The notes under the pieces are model-generated. The model was not told where the DNA came from. It searched no databases and was given only the letters and a program-made list of their open reading frames with translations. The position numbers and the translations under genes were made by a program. This document shows positions 45,078 to 56,020 of a stretch of DNA of 64,000 bases, piece by piece (positions within the stretch are counted from its first letter, which is position 1; every line of letters starts with the position of its first letter). The DNA is from Basidiobolus meristosporus CBS 931.73 (taxonomy: Eukaryota; Basidiobolomycota; Basidiobolomycetes; Basidiobolales; Basidiobolaceae), in assembly GCA_002104905.1 (NCBI GenBank), contig MCFE01000007.1, positions 203,060-267,059 of the forward strand, given 5' to 3'.

Positions 45078-47693
45078 GGAGGAGGGATTTTGGAGAGCAT
45101 TAGGAGACTGGACTGGTACCAAAGGCCGTTACACTCATCCCCTTTTTTAATTACCATTGCGTTTCTACTGCTGGTTCCAAAACAAGAACCGAACACATTG
45201 GTTACTTATGTCGTGCAACGGGTGGTGGTAGTGGTTGACCAAGTGATCAGTCAACATCGGCGATCGCCGTTGGTACATAGGGAGTGGAAGACTGATCGCT
45301 TGGATCGCTGACATCCTGCTGGGTCTGCCACCAGGACCAATATAGAGGTAGCTCGGAGGCATTTGCACACGGTCGAATCAAATGACTCTACCAGCAATGA
45401 TCCCCATGTCGCACAAGGGTATTTTGGGGCCAGTTGGACAACTAGTACACTCAATATGTATGTGGTTACCAGATCATATTGAACCTTGCTTGAGCTATAT
45501 CATCTTATTGGTTCCGCTAAATGTCCCAACCGCGTATTTTCATGTACCAAATCCAGACATGGATCATCCATGCTCGAACCAGGAAGCAAAGGAGGTTGAT
45601 GAGTAGCTCAAACAACTTCCAGCTGCGCAGTGGTAGCATAATGGCGTTGACTATATCGCTTTTGGGTCAGATGTTACAAAAGCGGTGGTGCCTAGCAGCC
45701 TCGAGGGCCCCATTCATTGAATGGATCTTGGGTGTCGAAAACAGCAAGTACATGTTCCGGCCGGGTTCCTCGAGAACGATACATCCCGACCCGCTCGCGG
45801 TAACGAAGCGTATCCAACACCAGGTCTAGGCTTGGGAAGCCTTTGTGAGGTTGTACAAGGTGATGCTAAGGGGTCTTTGGAATAGTCATTCGTCCAATCC
45901 ACAATTGGATGGTTTTGGCGGGTCAGTGATTGTCACAGGATATCCAATTTTCCAGGAGATTTCAAAAATTCTTCACAACCGGTTTGTTGAACCATCCTCT
46001 GGCGATCCATTGGGGGTAGGGATGATCTCTACCAAAAACACAGTGGAGGGTGCACGCCAAAGAATACCTGATTCTGCTTAATCTTACCGACAAGGTGGTC
46101 GGATTACTCGTAGGCCATTCAATGATTGGATCCTATTCAGAAGTTATTTGCTGTATCTCTCGCTTCATTGATAGATGCCTCCAGGTCGGATTTACCCATC
46201 CATACTGGCGCATATTTGGCTTCCATTTCGTAGCATCGCCACCTCATGAGGTCCCCGAATTCACCTCAAATCTACAACCACGCTTCCCTGTCGTTTTCAA
46301 GGGTTGGCGGGTTAAGCAAGCTCTCGAATACAGTAGTGAGGAGGAAGAAAATGTGTAGTAAACTGGCCATGAGCAATTGGATTTGAGCACACGACAATTA
46401 ATAATGAACAAAATTGCAAATCATCATTCTGGTTTCTGCCGCAATCAGTAATTTTAGCATGCGGCCGATCTTCAGCATTGACTGGTGTCCGCCGAAGTCA
46501 TTAGCGGCATCCCTTGGTTGTTGGGGATTCACACAGCCATTCTAGAACCACATGTAGCTATATTCCATTCACTTGTAAGCTAATACCTGCATCGGCTGGT
46601 TTTGATGGGGATCCCACTGTTGCTAGAAGCCACAGATGTACTGTGACCCAAAATTCCCTATTCCGAACTATGTCCGATGACTTCGGCTCGTAGTGGCGTT
46701 GTTGCGATGCACAGGTAATTTCCACGCCACTTTACCACTTCATCGCCCCTCAAGAGGCGCTGACTCCTCCCTTTTCGCCATGGTTTGAGCAGCCCATATA
46801 TAAGCGGTCCTGGAAGGCAGCATTCCGATATTGATATCACCGCTCCAATACCCCAGAGTGTCAACCTATTAGATATTACGTGGGGGTATGATGTGGCCAT
46901 AGGTGAGCTTCTTCTATGCAACATCCGCTTATGAAGTATCTAGCCCCTCCCCACCTTCGCGCAGCTCTGATGACACTCAAAGTGTATAAATATGTAAATA
47001 TCTGGGCCATTCGATGAACAATGTGGGGATTTTGGTAGAACATATCTAATAGGCCTGCTGCTCAAGCGTATGATGTGAAATCCCCTCTGTAGTCATGTTC
47101 CTAAATAATTCCAAGGTAGCCATCATAGAGTGCGTCTGATTCTTTCGGGTTGGGTAGAACTTGGTGATGCAAGCCATTCATCCAACTGAAAATAGTGCAT
47201 GGCAGCATGATCAATTTCATTGCGTCATTGCGTCGTCTCCACCAATCATCGTCTGTGGACAAGGGATGGTCGTGGGTGGGCAACCTATGGAGGCAGTTCA
47301 TAAATCAGGCTTTCGCAACATGGCTCTCCGAAGGAGATCACGATAGATTCCCAGGGATTCGTAGTTTCAACATTTCCTTTGGGGTCCATTCCCATGATTC
47401 AAGCTGCAACCTTCCACCGTGGAACTTATCGACGGTTACGGCGATGTCACGATTGGGTTAGGGTTTGGGTTTGATCCACCTGTAACAGTACCAATAAGGG
47501 CTGATTCAGCGAACTGACCAAGCGCTTATCCATCCATTGATGATATCATCAAGTTGATGTTTTTATTGCCGAGGGTGATGGCCATTTGTGAAATAGACTT
47601 GGTTGCAACTGGGAGCAAATCTGGAAATTGGAAATTTACACATAGAGCATATATATATACATGGATTAGAATTGGTACAAATTCGAGGACATC

Positions 47694-48719
47694 TCACTCA
47701 ATGTGATGGTAGGGAGGAGGGAGACAAACAACCACGGCGTCATCCTCTGGATTTCTGATTGCTGAATGATATGTGGGTGGAAGTTCGATTGTTTGATATT
47801 TAGGTAGCTGATCGAAATCTGGAGAGCCTATGAGAGAGACGATGGTGATGGGAATGTTCATCACAAAGGAATCCTTCCGGCCCTCAGAGGACTCCCAGCT
47901 GATTCGCATACTCAGCACATGAGATATCTCCACGAGCGGATTGAAGCAGCTGCAGCTTGCGCTTTCTGGTGCCTTCATGAGCAAGGTTTTCTCCTGCTCG
48001 TCGTTGCGGAAGGAGCTCGAGGTAATACTTAAACACTTCATGTATTCCGCCACCGAGAGCCTGGTTTGATCGTTCTTCGAAGGGATATGGAAGTGTGTAT
48101 ACTCCTTCAGTGTGCAGGTTATATTTGATACACTTACGCTATCGATGAGAGGCAGTGCGGACATTTGAACATCGAACTTCTCTCCAGGAATGTATTCAGA
48201 CGTTGGGAGGGTAACATTGCATGTAAGCTTGCCTTCAACTCCACCTTCCATTGTGTATTCACCGGTGAACTCTTGCTGGGTACTGGTAGCAGCGTTACGT
48301 TGTATCATGATGGGGACCTCCGATTTCAGGTCAGAATTGATGAACGGCGTCTCAACAATGGCCTTCAGCGAGTACTTGATTTTTCCATACTCCCCACAGA
48401 ATGACTCAGGGAGATCACTGGGAACTAGGAGTTCAAAGGGAAACGAGCGTTGGCCGGAGATGGGGGTGGCCTTCTCATGCTCGAAAAGAATGATTGTTTG
48501 ATCCACCAGGTCGCGGCGGGTCTTTTTTATGGAGGCGGGGAATTGCATCGACAGTTTTCCATTGAATTGAAGACTTAACCTCTTCGCCTTCAGGGTGGAG
48601 TTTGCGTTTATCACAACACTTCCACGAAGCGCCATTTGGGTCGTATCTTCGGCAGTGTAGAAGTTTGTGAATAGGGTATCTGTTTGCAGGGCGATCGTTA
48701 GCGTGGATGAGGAGAACAT
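47694..48719 (-). CDS. Alpha-arrestin-like protein, paralogue 1
   Basis: 341 residues from MFSSSTLTIALQ (ATG 48719). The frame is open further upstream, but the paralogue at 51381 starts at the same MFSSS and a TATAAAAG box (reverse, 48802-48809) lies only 83-90 bases before this ATG. Arrestin N domain about 1-150 (RGSVVINANSTLKAKRLSLQF, SGQRSFPFELLVPSDLPESF, YGKIKYSLKAIVET) and C domain about 170-300 (SEYIPGEKFDVQMSALPLID). The C-terminus has two PPxY motifs, PPTY and PPPY, docking sites for WW domains of Rsp5/NEDD4 ubiquitin ligases. Alpha-arrestins select membrane cargo for ubiquitination and endocytosis; the cargo here is unknown. Confidence 0.85.
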   Translation of the reverse strand: MFSSSTLTIALQTDTLFTNFYTAEDTTQMALRGSVVINANSTLKAKRLSLQFNGKLSMQFPASIKKTRRDLVDQTIILFEHEKATPISGQRSFPFELLVPSDLPESFCGEYGKIKYSLKAIVETPFINSDLKSEVPIMIQRNAATSTQQEFTGEYTMEGGVEGKLTCNVTLPTSEYIPGEKFDVQMSALPLIDSVSVSNITCTLKEYTHFHIPSKNDQTRLSVAEYMKCLSITSSSFRNDEQEKTLLMKAPESASCSCFNPLVEISHVLSMRISWESSEGRKDSFVMNIPITIVSLIGSPDFDQLPKYQTIELPPTYHSAIRNPEDDAVVVCLPPPYHHIE

Positions 48720-48801
48720 GGTGCTGACGATAGTGTATGGTGCAACTGGAACGCTAGATGATGAATCAACGACTGATTGAAACCCAATACTGGTTGGCAG
48801 G

Positions 48802-48809
48802 CTTTTATA
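48802..48809 (-). promoter_or_regulatory. TATA box of arrestin paralogue 1
   Basis: TATAAAAG on the minus strand, 83-90 bases before the ATG at 48719. Its placement supports the short start over upstream in-frame Met codons. Confidence 0.65.
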
Positions 48810-51308
48810 CTTCGCAAATCCTCTTGCTTCAGACCCTGAATAATCATTCTCTGCATAGGATTGAGACATTTGATAAAGCAGTCCAAGTTTGTAAATTTCG
48901 ATGACCATATCTGCCACAGGGGTTTCCTTTTTAGTTAGGCAAAATCACTTCCCACCTTGATCTCCCCCAAACATCCATTCGATAACGTACAATCTACTTC
49001 AAGCATGGAACAGCATGATGCAATAGCTCTCGGGTATTACAAAGGGCGAGATAGCATCAAGGCTAAACCTTCATTCTGACACACTCCTGTGAAAGTGTCC
49101 CTCTGCTATGAGCGCTGCCTATCAACGGGCCTGTTAGACACCAGCAGTAGATAAGGTCCCGGTGGTGATGAAAGATACCAATCCTCCCTCAGGGCATTCA
49201 TTGCCTGAACCACGACTTGGCTCGAATGCCGTCTGTGATACGTAAGTAGTCCAATTGTTTCAATGGCCGCTGATCCACCGATCTCCCCTCCTTGGACTGA
49301 TTTTAATCTTCATGTGCGGTCCTAAACGTTTACAGGAAAGACGGATCTCCAAGATGCGAATCATGGATGGTGGAGCATTCATCGTCACATCAGTCGTTAC
49401 TGTCATGATTACTCAGTCCTGGAATCGAATCCACTATCATTTGATCGATACTACTGGGACCAAACCATATCCGCGGTCACCTAATTATGGATCGGGATGA
49501 TTAACAAATCTGGATAAGCTATTAATAGCAGGGGTTATCGGGAAATCGGGCGAATAGTGTCCCCTTGGGTCCTTTGGGATACAAATCTCTAGTGGTAGGT
49601 TAGGTGACCCTGACCCAGGGCTGTGGCGGCGGTGCTAATGGATTGATTGACAAGCTCCAGTACATCGAGTACCCACGTCCGCGAGCGCTCTGTATGGATG
49701 CCCGTGGATAGATAATATTGACATATCTTACGATGGAAGGAACGCAGGATGATGTCTACTTTCCCCTGATAAAGCTGCCCCTAACCAATTATAGGAATCC
49801 GTGGAATCCAATCTTGGGTAACATCTAATCGGCTAATGCCCCTCACTCCAATCTGAATTGGTACCGTTTGGATCGTAGTATGCTTAGCCTAAGGCGGCGT
49901 ACCATCCATAAAACAGACTGCACCTCTTGATAAGAGGCTACCCCTCTGAGTCACAACAAATGTTTGTATATGTTCTATTTTTAAACAAATATATCAAGTA
50001 CGTTAGTACTCAACCTCCGGCTGATAAGATGTGCTCAAGATAAGACAAGGCGAGATACCAAATACAAAGATTTCTTACACGTTCCCCGTCCATACTCCAT
50101 GACTTGCTACCGTCCATCGTCATCGAAGCACACATATTGGCGATTACTATTCTTGGCAGGAATCTCCTGAGCTTTGGACCGTAGGGATGAAGACCGAAGA
50201 TTTGCATGTCGGCTATCAGTTGGTAGATTGAGGGGCCGTGTCCTCGCTAGTCATCCCTGTACGTCTAATGGGTGTTTTCTAGCAGTGTTTCTTGGCAAAG
50301 GCGCTCTATTCGCCCCGCTCTGTTCAGCCACGGTTAAAGGCTCACTTCCTACGTGACTGCGGGGGCTGATCAGAACATATTGCAATTGTACTAGACCGCA
50401 CGGGAATAACATAAATGACAAGCTGAATGTTACGGGAACTGACTCGGGTGGACAGCACTGATAGCACACCAAAGCCAATAGCGTTAGGCCGTCTATCTCT
50501 GCGAAGCGTAGGGAAGAGATAGCGAAAGACCCAAACCTAAATTGACATTAAAGTGCTGAGCCGTATTTGGATTGATACGAAATCCACAACATTCCTACGG
50601 CCAATGGATTACGCACCTGGCCACCAACGGCCTAACTGATAAACAACCCTTTATCTGAATATCAGCAGAGTTGACTCCAACGATGGTCCCGTTGACAGTT
50701 ATGGTGGTCAGCTTGTTGGTGTAGGAATTGCTCTCGGCGAGGCTCCTAAGCCATAATACTCCCAGCTAATCGCAAGTCGGAGTTTGCAAGAGTGCCTAAG
50801 TTGGGCAGTAATCAGTTACCAAAATCATCCTTTGTGGAGTATCCGGTAGGTATCCAGCTTGCTGCCTTCTCATGAACAGTAGTGAGGATAATAGATTTGT
50901 CCACCGCGCAGAATCCAGTTGCATTAACTCTAATTGTATCCTATCAATCCAGAGGGGAAATAATCCCCCAATTTTATTGCCCAAAAACAACTGGGTAAAT
51001 GATAAATCAATGATCCATGGGATCATCGATTAGGAGGTTCTACCTGTTTTACTTCGCCATGACTGATTCCTACTTGGTTCAGATTCGGCATTCCACTAAG
51101 TATGCAGTGGGCGATCTATCCTTAATATTTCAATACCGGTTTATTCTAAATGGCTACTGAATACCACTGGTGAAAACAATATATCCCAACTATGATGAAG
51201 GCTTCCACCGTATTGGCAGCCCTAATACCAACCTCCCTAGCATCCCTGGTATCTTCTCCTAATGTGGTAAGTCAACTTGGGGACGGATTGCACGGGCGAC
51301 AATGATGG

Positions 51309-51316
51309 TATAAAAG
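51309..51316 (+). promoter_or_regulatory. TATA box of arrestin paralogue 2
   Basis: TATAAAAG, 65-72 bases before the ATG at 51381, mirroring the box of paralogue 1. Confidence 0.65.
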
Positions 51317-51380
51317 AGGGTCACCATGGAGGTTCCAAGCAACTATTGTGCCAGTAGTCTTCCATTTGGAGAAGCTCATC

Positions 51381-52391
51381 ATGTTCTCATCATCCTCGCT
51401 AAATATCTTCCTTCAAAATAGTACTCTTTTCTCGAATCCTTACACGGACGAAGCTACACCATCAATAAGCCTGCGCGGTAGTGTTGCGTTGAACATCAAC
51501 TCGACACTGAAAATCAAGAAGCTTTACCTGCAGTTTAGTGGCAAACTATCCATGCAATTTCCCGGTACCATAAAGAAAACCCGCCGCGACATTATTGAGC
51601 TCGCAGTCTCGCTTCTTGAATATGACAAAGCTACCTCGATCTCTGGTCAACATACCTTTCCATTCGAACTCCTGGTGCCGAGCGACCTCCCTGAATCGCT
51701 GCATGGGGATTACGGAAAGATCAAATATACTCTAAAGGCCGTTGTTGAGACATCCTTCATCAACTTCGATCTGAAGACCGAAGTCCCCGTACAAGTCCTG
51801 CGTAATATCACCGCTCAACAGGAGCTCGCTAGTGAGTGCATGGTCGAGGATATCGCGCGTGACAGCCTCGCTTGCAAGGTCTCAATGCCAACATCGGAGT
51901 ATATTCCGGGAGAGAAATTCGACCTACAAGTATCTACGCTGCCGCTTGTGGATGGTGTGAATGTAAAAAATGCAACATGTACACTTAAAGAGCATACTCA
52001 CTTCCACATCCCATCGAAGACTGATCAATCCCGCGTGTACGTAGCGGAGTATAGCAAATGCCTAGACATCAAATCCAAGGCGCTCACTAACAACGAGCAA
52101 GTGAAGACGATCCTCCTGAAGGCCCCTGAAGATTCCGGCTACAGTTGCATCAATTCCTTCGTCGAAGTAACTCATGAGCTCGTAGTTCGTATCTACTGGG
52201 AGAAAGACACCGAGATGGATTGCATAACACTGAGCATCCCCATCAATATTATCACCCCTGTTGGTGAATACGAGTTTGATCAGCTCCCAACATATTGTAT
52301 GATCGAGTCTCCTCCACCGTACCATAAGCAATCTCGGTTCATAGAAGTCGAGACTGTAGCCATCTCTCTACCCCCCTCCTACGACCTCTAA
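51381..52391 (+). CDS. Alpha-arrestin-like protein, paralogue 2
   Basis: 336 residues from MFSSSSLNIFLQ. Closely similar to paralogue 1 over its whole length: GKLSMQFPGTIKKTRRD, SGQHTFPFELLVPSDLPESL, YGKIKYTLKAVVETSF, SEYIPGEKFDLQ, HTHFHIPSKTDQ. The middle segment (AQQELASECMVEDIARD) and the C-terminus differ most. Two PPxY motifs are kept but reshaped: PPPY in ESPPPYHK and PPSY in the last residues SLPPSYDL. No membrane segment. AATAAA at 52510-52515. The pair is divergent; each likely recruits a ubiquitin ligase to different or differently regulated cargo (inference). Confidence 0.85.
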   Translation: MFSSSSLNIFLQNSTLFSNPYTDEATPSISLRGSVALNINSTLKIKKLYLQFSGKLSMQFPGTIKKTRRDIIELAVSLLEYDKATSISGQHTFPFELLVPSDLPESLHGDYGKIKYTLKAVVETSFINFDLKTEVPVQVLRNITAQQELASECMVEDIARDSLACKVSMPTSEYIPGEKFDLQVSTLPLVDGVNVKNATCTLKEHTHFHIPSKTDQSRVYVAEYSKCLDIKSKALTNNEQVKTILLKAPEDSGYSCINSFVEVTHELVVRIYWEKDTEMDCITLSIPINIITPVGEYEFDQLPTYCMIESPPPYHKQSRFIEVETVAISLPPSYDL

Positions 52392-54538
52392 GTCAGCTTG
52401 AGGCCATACATGCAACCATATAACTGAATATTGTATATAATCGCCACCAACATAGATTAGATGTATATATTTCATAACCCATGATAATCCTGGGCAATGT
52501 CTAAAATCAAATAAAACGTCTGCTTAACAATAAACCTCATTTAGTGTTCCCTTCCCGCATTGCGATACACTTGCCTGGGTATCAACAAACCATCCAGTAC
52601 ATCTTCGTACCTAAAGAATAGACTTGTCGTAACCAGCATATAACGGTGTCTAGAGACTATTTGATTCTATGAGATTTGACTATGCTCCTCCTGGAATATC
52701 GACCCCCCCCCACAAAAATAGGTCGGAATAAGCGTCACATTCATCCAAAATGGTAAGTTTTCTTTCGATGGGTTGATATGAAGTCATCAAACCATCATCC
52801 CAAGTGGTGGATTCTTAGATAATACAGCTGCTCTTCAACTGTACATAGCCGTTGTTGAATAGGCTTAAAATGACAAGATGGCACTGTCCCAACCTTCCGG
52901 ACGGTCATGGATGGTGCGTTGACATGTGGCTAGCTGTTCAACACATCGTGGAGCCGCAGTACGGTTCTATCTAATCCTCCATATTGGCCCTGGGACCACA
53001 CCCTAATTGCGAGGATACGGAATGGTTCTTGCGGATGGCCGCCACTGACGGTGTGTGAGGATCCAACCTGTAGCTCGGGCTCCTCAAAAAGCCATATCAT
53101 CATTGCAGATGGATCCAGAATTCTGCCAGCTGATAACCTTAGTATGTACCAAGGGTAGTGTTCTAAAAATAAGTCATCGGTTTGACGGTAATCTCATATT
53201 TGCGTTATATGTGCGAGACAGGCAATAATCCTCTCTTGGTGCATATAGTCTAGAATTCGGAGGCCCGGGCGCTTGATGTTCCTTTTGAGTCGTGTGGTGT
53301 TCCCAAGTGAAGGCACCGAATGTGCAACGATAGATCTTATAAGGCGGGTTTGGCAATAAGCCTGGCATGTTTTGGAAGGAGTATCTTGGTCAGTTATGGA
53401 TTATCAGTGTTTAATAGGGAATTGCCTGTTCCTAGATCGCTCAAGTCGATATAGCAATTTCTATTTACCAATTGCTGATTGTGCTGAATTCTTCCTATTG
53501 GCCTTCGTGGATCTTCAGCTTGTTACTCGGGACGTCTTTAGCATATCCCTCAGCAGCCAATCATGTCGAGGAGGCTTTTACTCTCGTGCATTGCTGCCAC
53601 CGCTTCCACAGGCTGCCACTCTGCAGATTGGAAATTCCTCCTGCCAAGGCCCCCAGCGTCGCTGACAGTCCAAAGAGAAGACGCCATACGTACGTACGAA
53701 GGCATCCATAAGCCGGAAGTCAGGGTGCTCCCCTGGCAGGATGAAAGTTCACACCAATAATTCCCAGAACTGCGAGTGGCCTTCGCACCTTCTGCTCGTA
53801 AACAGAGTCCTCGCGGACCTTGGCGATCTTGCGTCTGCCCACATCAATGGTTTGGCGTGCTGGATAATCATAATAAACGTAAGGCCATCCAACTCGATCA
53901 ACACAGAACCAAGAATGCAAGCAGATCCAATGCTAGCGCCAGGTTCCTTCGCCTCCCATTTAAGGAAATCGCTGGATAAGTATATCAACGAGGACCTTCG
54001 CTAGATAGTATCGGTGAATGCCTAAAGTGCCCTCTGGACCTGGAACTAGACCCGCATGATTGGCCAGTTCCACGAGATACGTTTATTCAATATGATCAGG
54101 AGAAGATCGGAGGAAATGCTCGAGGAGTGAACATTGCATGTATTAGCCCCACAATTCAGGGCACACGATCTGGTAGCTAGCCAAGAAATCCTCGTTTTAG
54201 GCGGAATCATGACAACCGAAGGCCATGGAAGGATCCAGGATTTCCACATTCAGCAGACCTGCAATTACCAACATGTGGAACGGTCACAACTTTGAGATAC
54301 AGATACTCTATCCTATCGAGTAAATATCACATCGGTGTGTGACATCAAGTCCCTTAGCTACACATGGATCCTTCGGCCATTTATTCTGAACAATTACGCG
54401 CACATAGGAAGGGAGATCATAAGCTTATATATTGGCGAGTCTCTTTCCATTCCAGGGATCCAGTTTGCCAACCGAGCTTTCCGGGGTGTAGGTTTTCACT
54501 ATTAAGCATTGCAGTGTTTAAGTGCTTTTGGTGGTAGA
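52392..54538. other. Intergenic region
   Basis: Several short frames have mild protein character on the minus strand (53368-53174, MPGLLPNPPYKIYRCTFGAF; and about 53830-53722, EDSVYEQKVRRPLAVLGIIG), but no consistent spliced gene could be built. AATAAA at 52510-52515 belongs to the arrestin gene. Confidence 0.35.
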
Positions 54539-55308
54539 ATGCAGTCTGGGAGGTAGTCTACTATAACTGTTTACTTGGATTGTTCTACATACTTACCACA
54601 AACTTTATTCGAAACTCCTTCCTCTCCACGCTATGTTCATTCGGAATACTGCAGGCAATATACCCTGACCATAATCCAACAGCCTAGAATAGGATACGCC
54701 TTTTGCTCCAATGTGCAAGATCGCCTCCCACTCGAGCCTGCTTTAATGCTCCAAGTGGGTTTGTATGATGAGCACGGTAATGAGTGTCAGAGGTATGTAT
54801 TTTCTTGAATCTTTCTTACAGTAGTCTACACCGTGCACGACCCTGACTCTTGGGTTTGTCTTACGCTTCTTTCACCTGTCTAGTCGCCCAACGGATCTGA
54901 CTTTCTTGGTGGCTCACGTCAGTCTATGGTCCACTGATGGAGCGGAGGACGGAAATGACACTTTAAGCCACTGTTCTATAGACAAGTCTCACTTGCTGCT
55001 AGGAAACACCGTAAGCTCTGTGGAAAGCTCCGTTAGCAATGATCAGAACCACTTTTTATTTGACGATCTGTCGATCAAAGAACCTGGAGAGTATCGTCTA
55101 GCTATTGCATTGTTTGATATCAAAAGGTATGTAGAATGATCTGCACTTGATATTCCAATGCATTAACACCCCTACTCTTTTTCCAAACAGAAACATTCTC
55201 TTTGGCGAACAAGATACCCAGTGCACCTCAACAGTCTTCACGGACAGGTTTGAGGTGGTGCCAAAGACCCAAGAAGGACGTAGATATGTAACCCATTTGC
55301 CACATTGA
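54539..55308 (+). CDS. Velvet-domain regulatory protein
   Basis: Four exons, 54539-54552 (only 14 nt), 54655-54792, 54884-55126 and 55191-55308, giving 170 residues. Nearly the whole protein is one velvet domain: RQYTLTIIQQPRIGYAFC, DRLPLEPALMLQVGLYDEHG, DLTFLVAHVSLWS, LLGNTVSSVESSV, FLFDDLSIKEPGEYRLAIAL, STVFTDRFEVVPK. Velvet factors (VeA, VelB, VosA) are fungus-specific, have an NF-kB-like fold, dimerise, and regulate development and secondary metabolism. This one lacks the usual flanking disordered regions. The tiny first exon was deduced from phase (AG/G) and a GT donor. It is the last host gene before the telomeric array. Confidence 0.9.
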
Positions 55309-55771
55309 TTTATTCTTAGGACTCAAATGATAAAAATACGCTTCTTGTCTGGGGGAATAATAGAAACTAGTCCTAGAAGCTCTTGTAATTGCACTCATGT
55401 GATAGAGGTCATATACAACTCAGAAAATTTTGCTGCTTCTCATATTCTCCGATATGCCAAAATCCATCAGAATCCTAATTTGCCAATCATTAAGCCCTAG
55501 TAATAAAAATGGAGCAAATTTTGGTCACTGTGAGCCTTTCCGCCCCTAGTTGCATTGTAATCACTTGGGTGTGACTGTAAGTGGCTGCCATAAACAACAT
55601 TCTTGTGCTTCCTTTCCCTATTATCTACTTCCATCAGGTGATTGATGGTTTAATATACGAGGTTGCACTATTCCTAATGTTCAAGAATTGTATTTAGTGC
55701 AATGACTATGTAGCTTGCCATATATTGATGTATTATCAGATTTTGAAATCCTTGAAATTTCAATTTTGGGC
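55309..55771. other. Subtelomeric spacer
   Basis: AT-rich sequence between the velvet gene and the first retroelement 3' end; ends in a G-run without intact TTAGGG. No gene seen. Confidence 0.5.
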
Positions 55772-55873
55772 AGGGGGGGGGAGACAGTCATCAACAGGTG
55801 AAGTCTTTATTTTAGTTGAAGCAAAGAAGCCAGCACTACTGCTCTAGCTTTGACACTATAGACTGTAGCTTAA
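55772..55873 (-). mobile_element. LINE-A 3'-end fragment
   Basis: About 100 bases matching the 3' terminus of the LINE at 61274-64000: G-run, GAGACAGTCA, AACAGGTGAA, CTTTATTT, then AAGAAGCCAGC.CTACTG. On the + strand it is followed directly by GGTTAGGGTTAGGGG, so its 5' truncation point carries telomere repeats. Confidence 0.85.
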
Positions 55874-55888
55874 GGTTAGGGTTAGGGG
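55874..55888 (+). repeat. Telomere-type repeats (TTAGGG)
   Basis: GGTTAGGGTTAGGGG between the LINE-A fragment and the next element; G-rich strand runs 5'->3' to the right, i.e. the chromosome end is to the right. Confidence 0.9.
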
Positions 55889-56015
55889 TCTAAATTCTAT
55901 TATTGAATCTGATAAAGTATATTAATACCACTTTGACTTGATTCAAGTTGAATAGTGCAAATTGTACAAAGAAACTATATCTATAGTAATGTAAAGGTCA
56001 AAATACTGTCAAAAT
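55889..56015 (-). mobile_element. Short element of family D (5'-truncated)
   Basis: About 110-125 bases, repeated at 56991-57102 with about 85-90% similarity by eye (TTGAATCTGAT.AAGTAT, CTTGATTCAAGTTGAA). It follows TTAGGGG directly. It lacks the hairpin module of the other families but has TTTATT/TTATT near the junction. Coding capacity none. Confidence 0.65.
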
Positions 56016-56020
56016 TTAGG

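Larger units (their letters stand above)
42343..47693. other. Long gene-poor region
   Basis: About 5.3 kb. Apart from the uncertain frame at 44652-45077, no coding sequence, RNA gene or clear repeat was recognised. Several mid-length frames (45521-45829, 46050-46358) start at non-ATG codons or lack protein character. Confidence 0.35.
48720..51380. other. Shared divergent region of the two arrestin genes
   Basis: About 2.7 kb. Both flanking genes have a TATAAAAG box at nearly the same distance from the ATG (48802-48809 reverse; 51309-51316 forward), so the promoters were probably copied with the genes. No gene recognised between them. Confidence 0.45.

Noticed and set aside
44652-46358. A decayed third arrestin copy (PPSY-like frame on the minus strand near 45360)
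   Set aside because: A single PPSY is not enough; none of the conserved arrestin blocks (SGQ.FPFELLVPSDLPES, SEYIPGEKFD) could be found nearby.
48720-48917. 66 extra N-terminal residues for arrestin paralogue 1
   Set aside because: The extension starts at GTG, is absent from the paralogue, and would place the TATA box inside the coding region.
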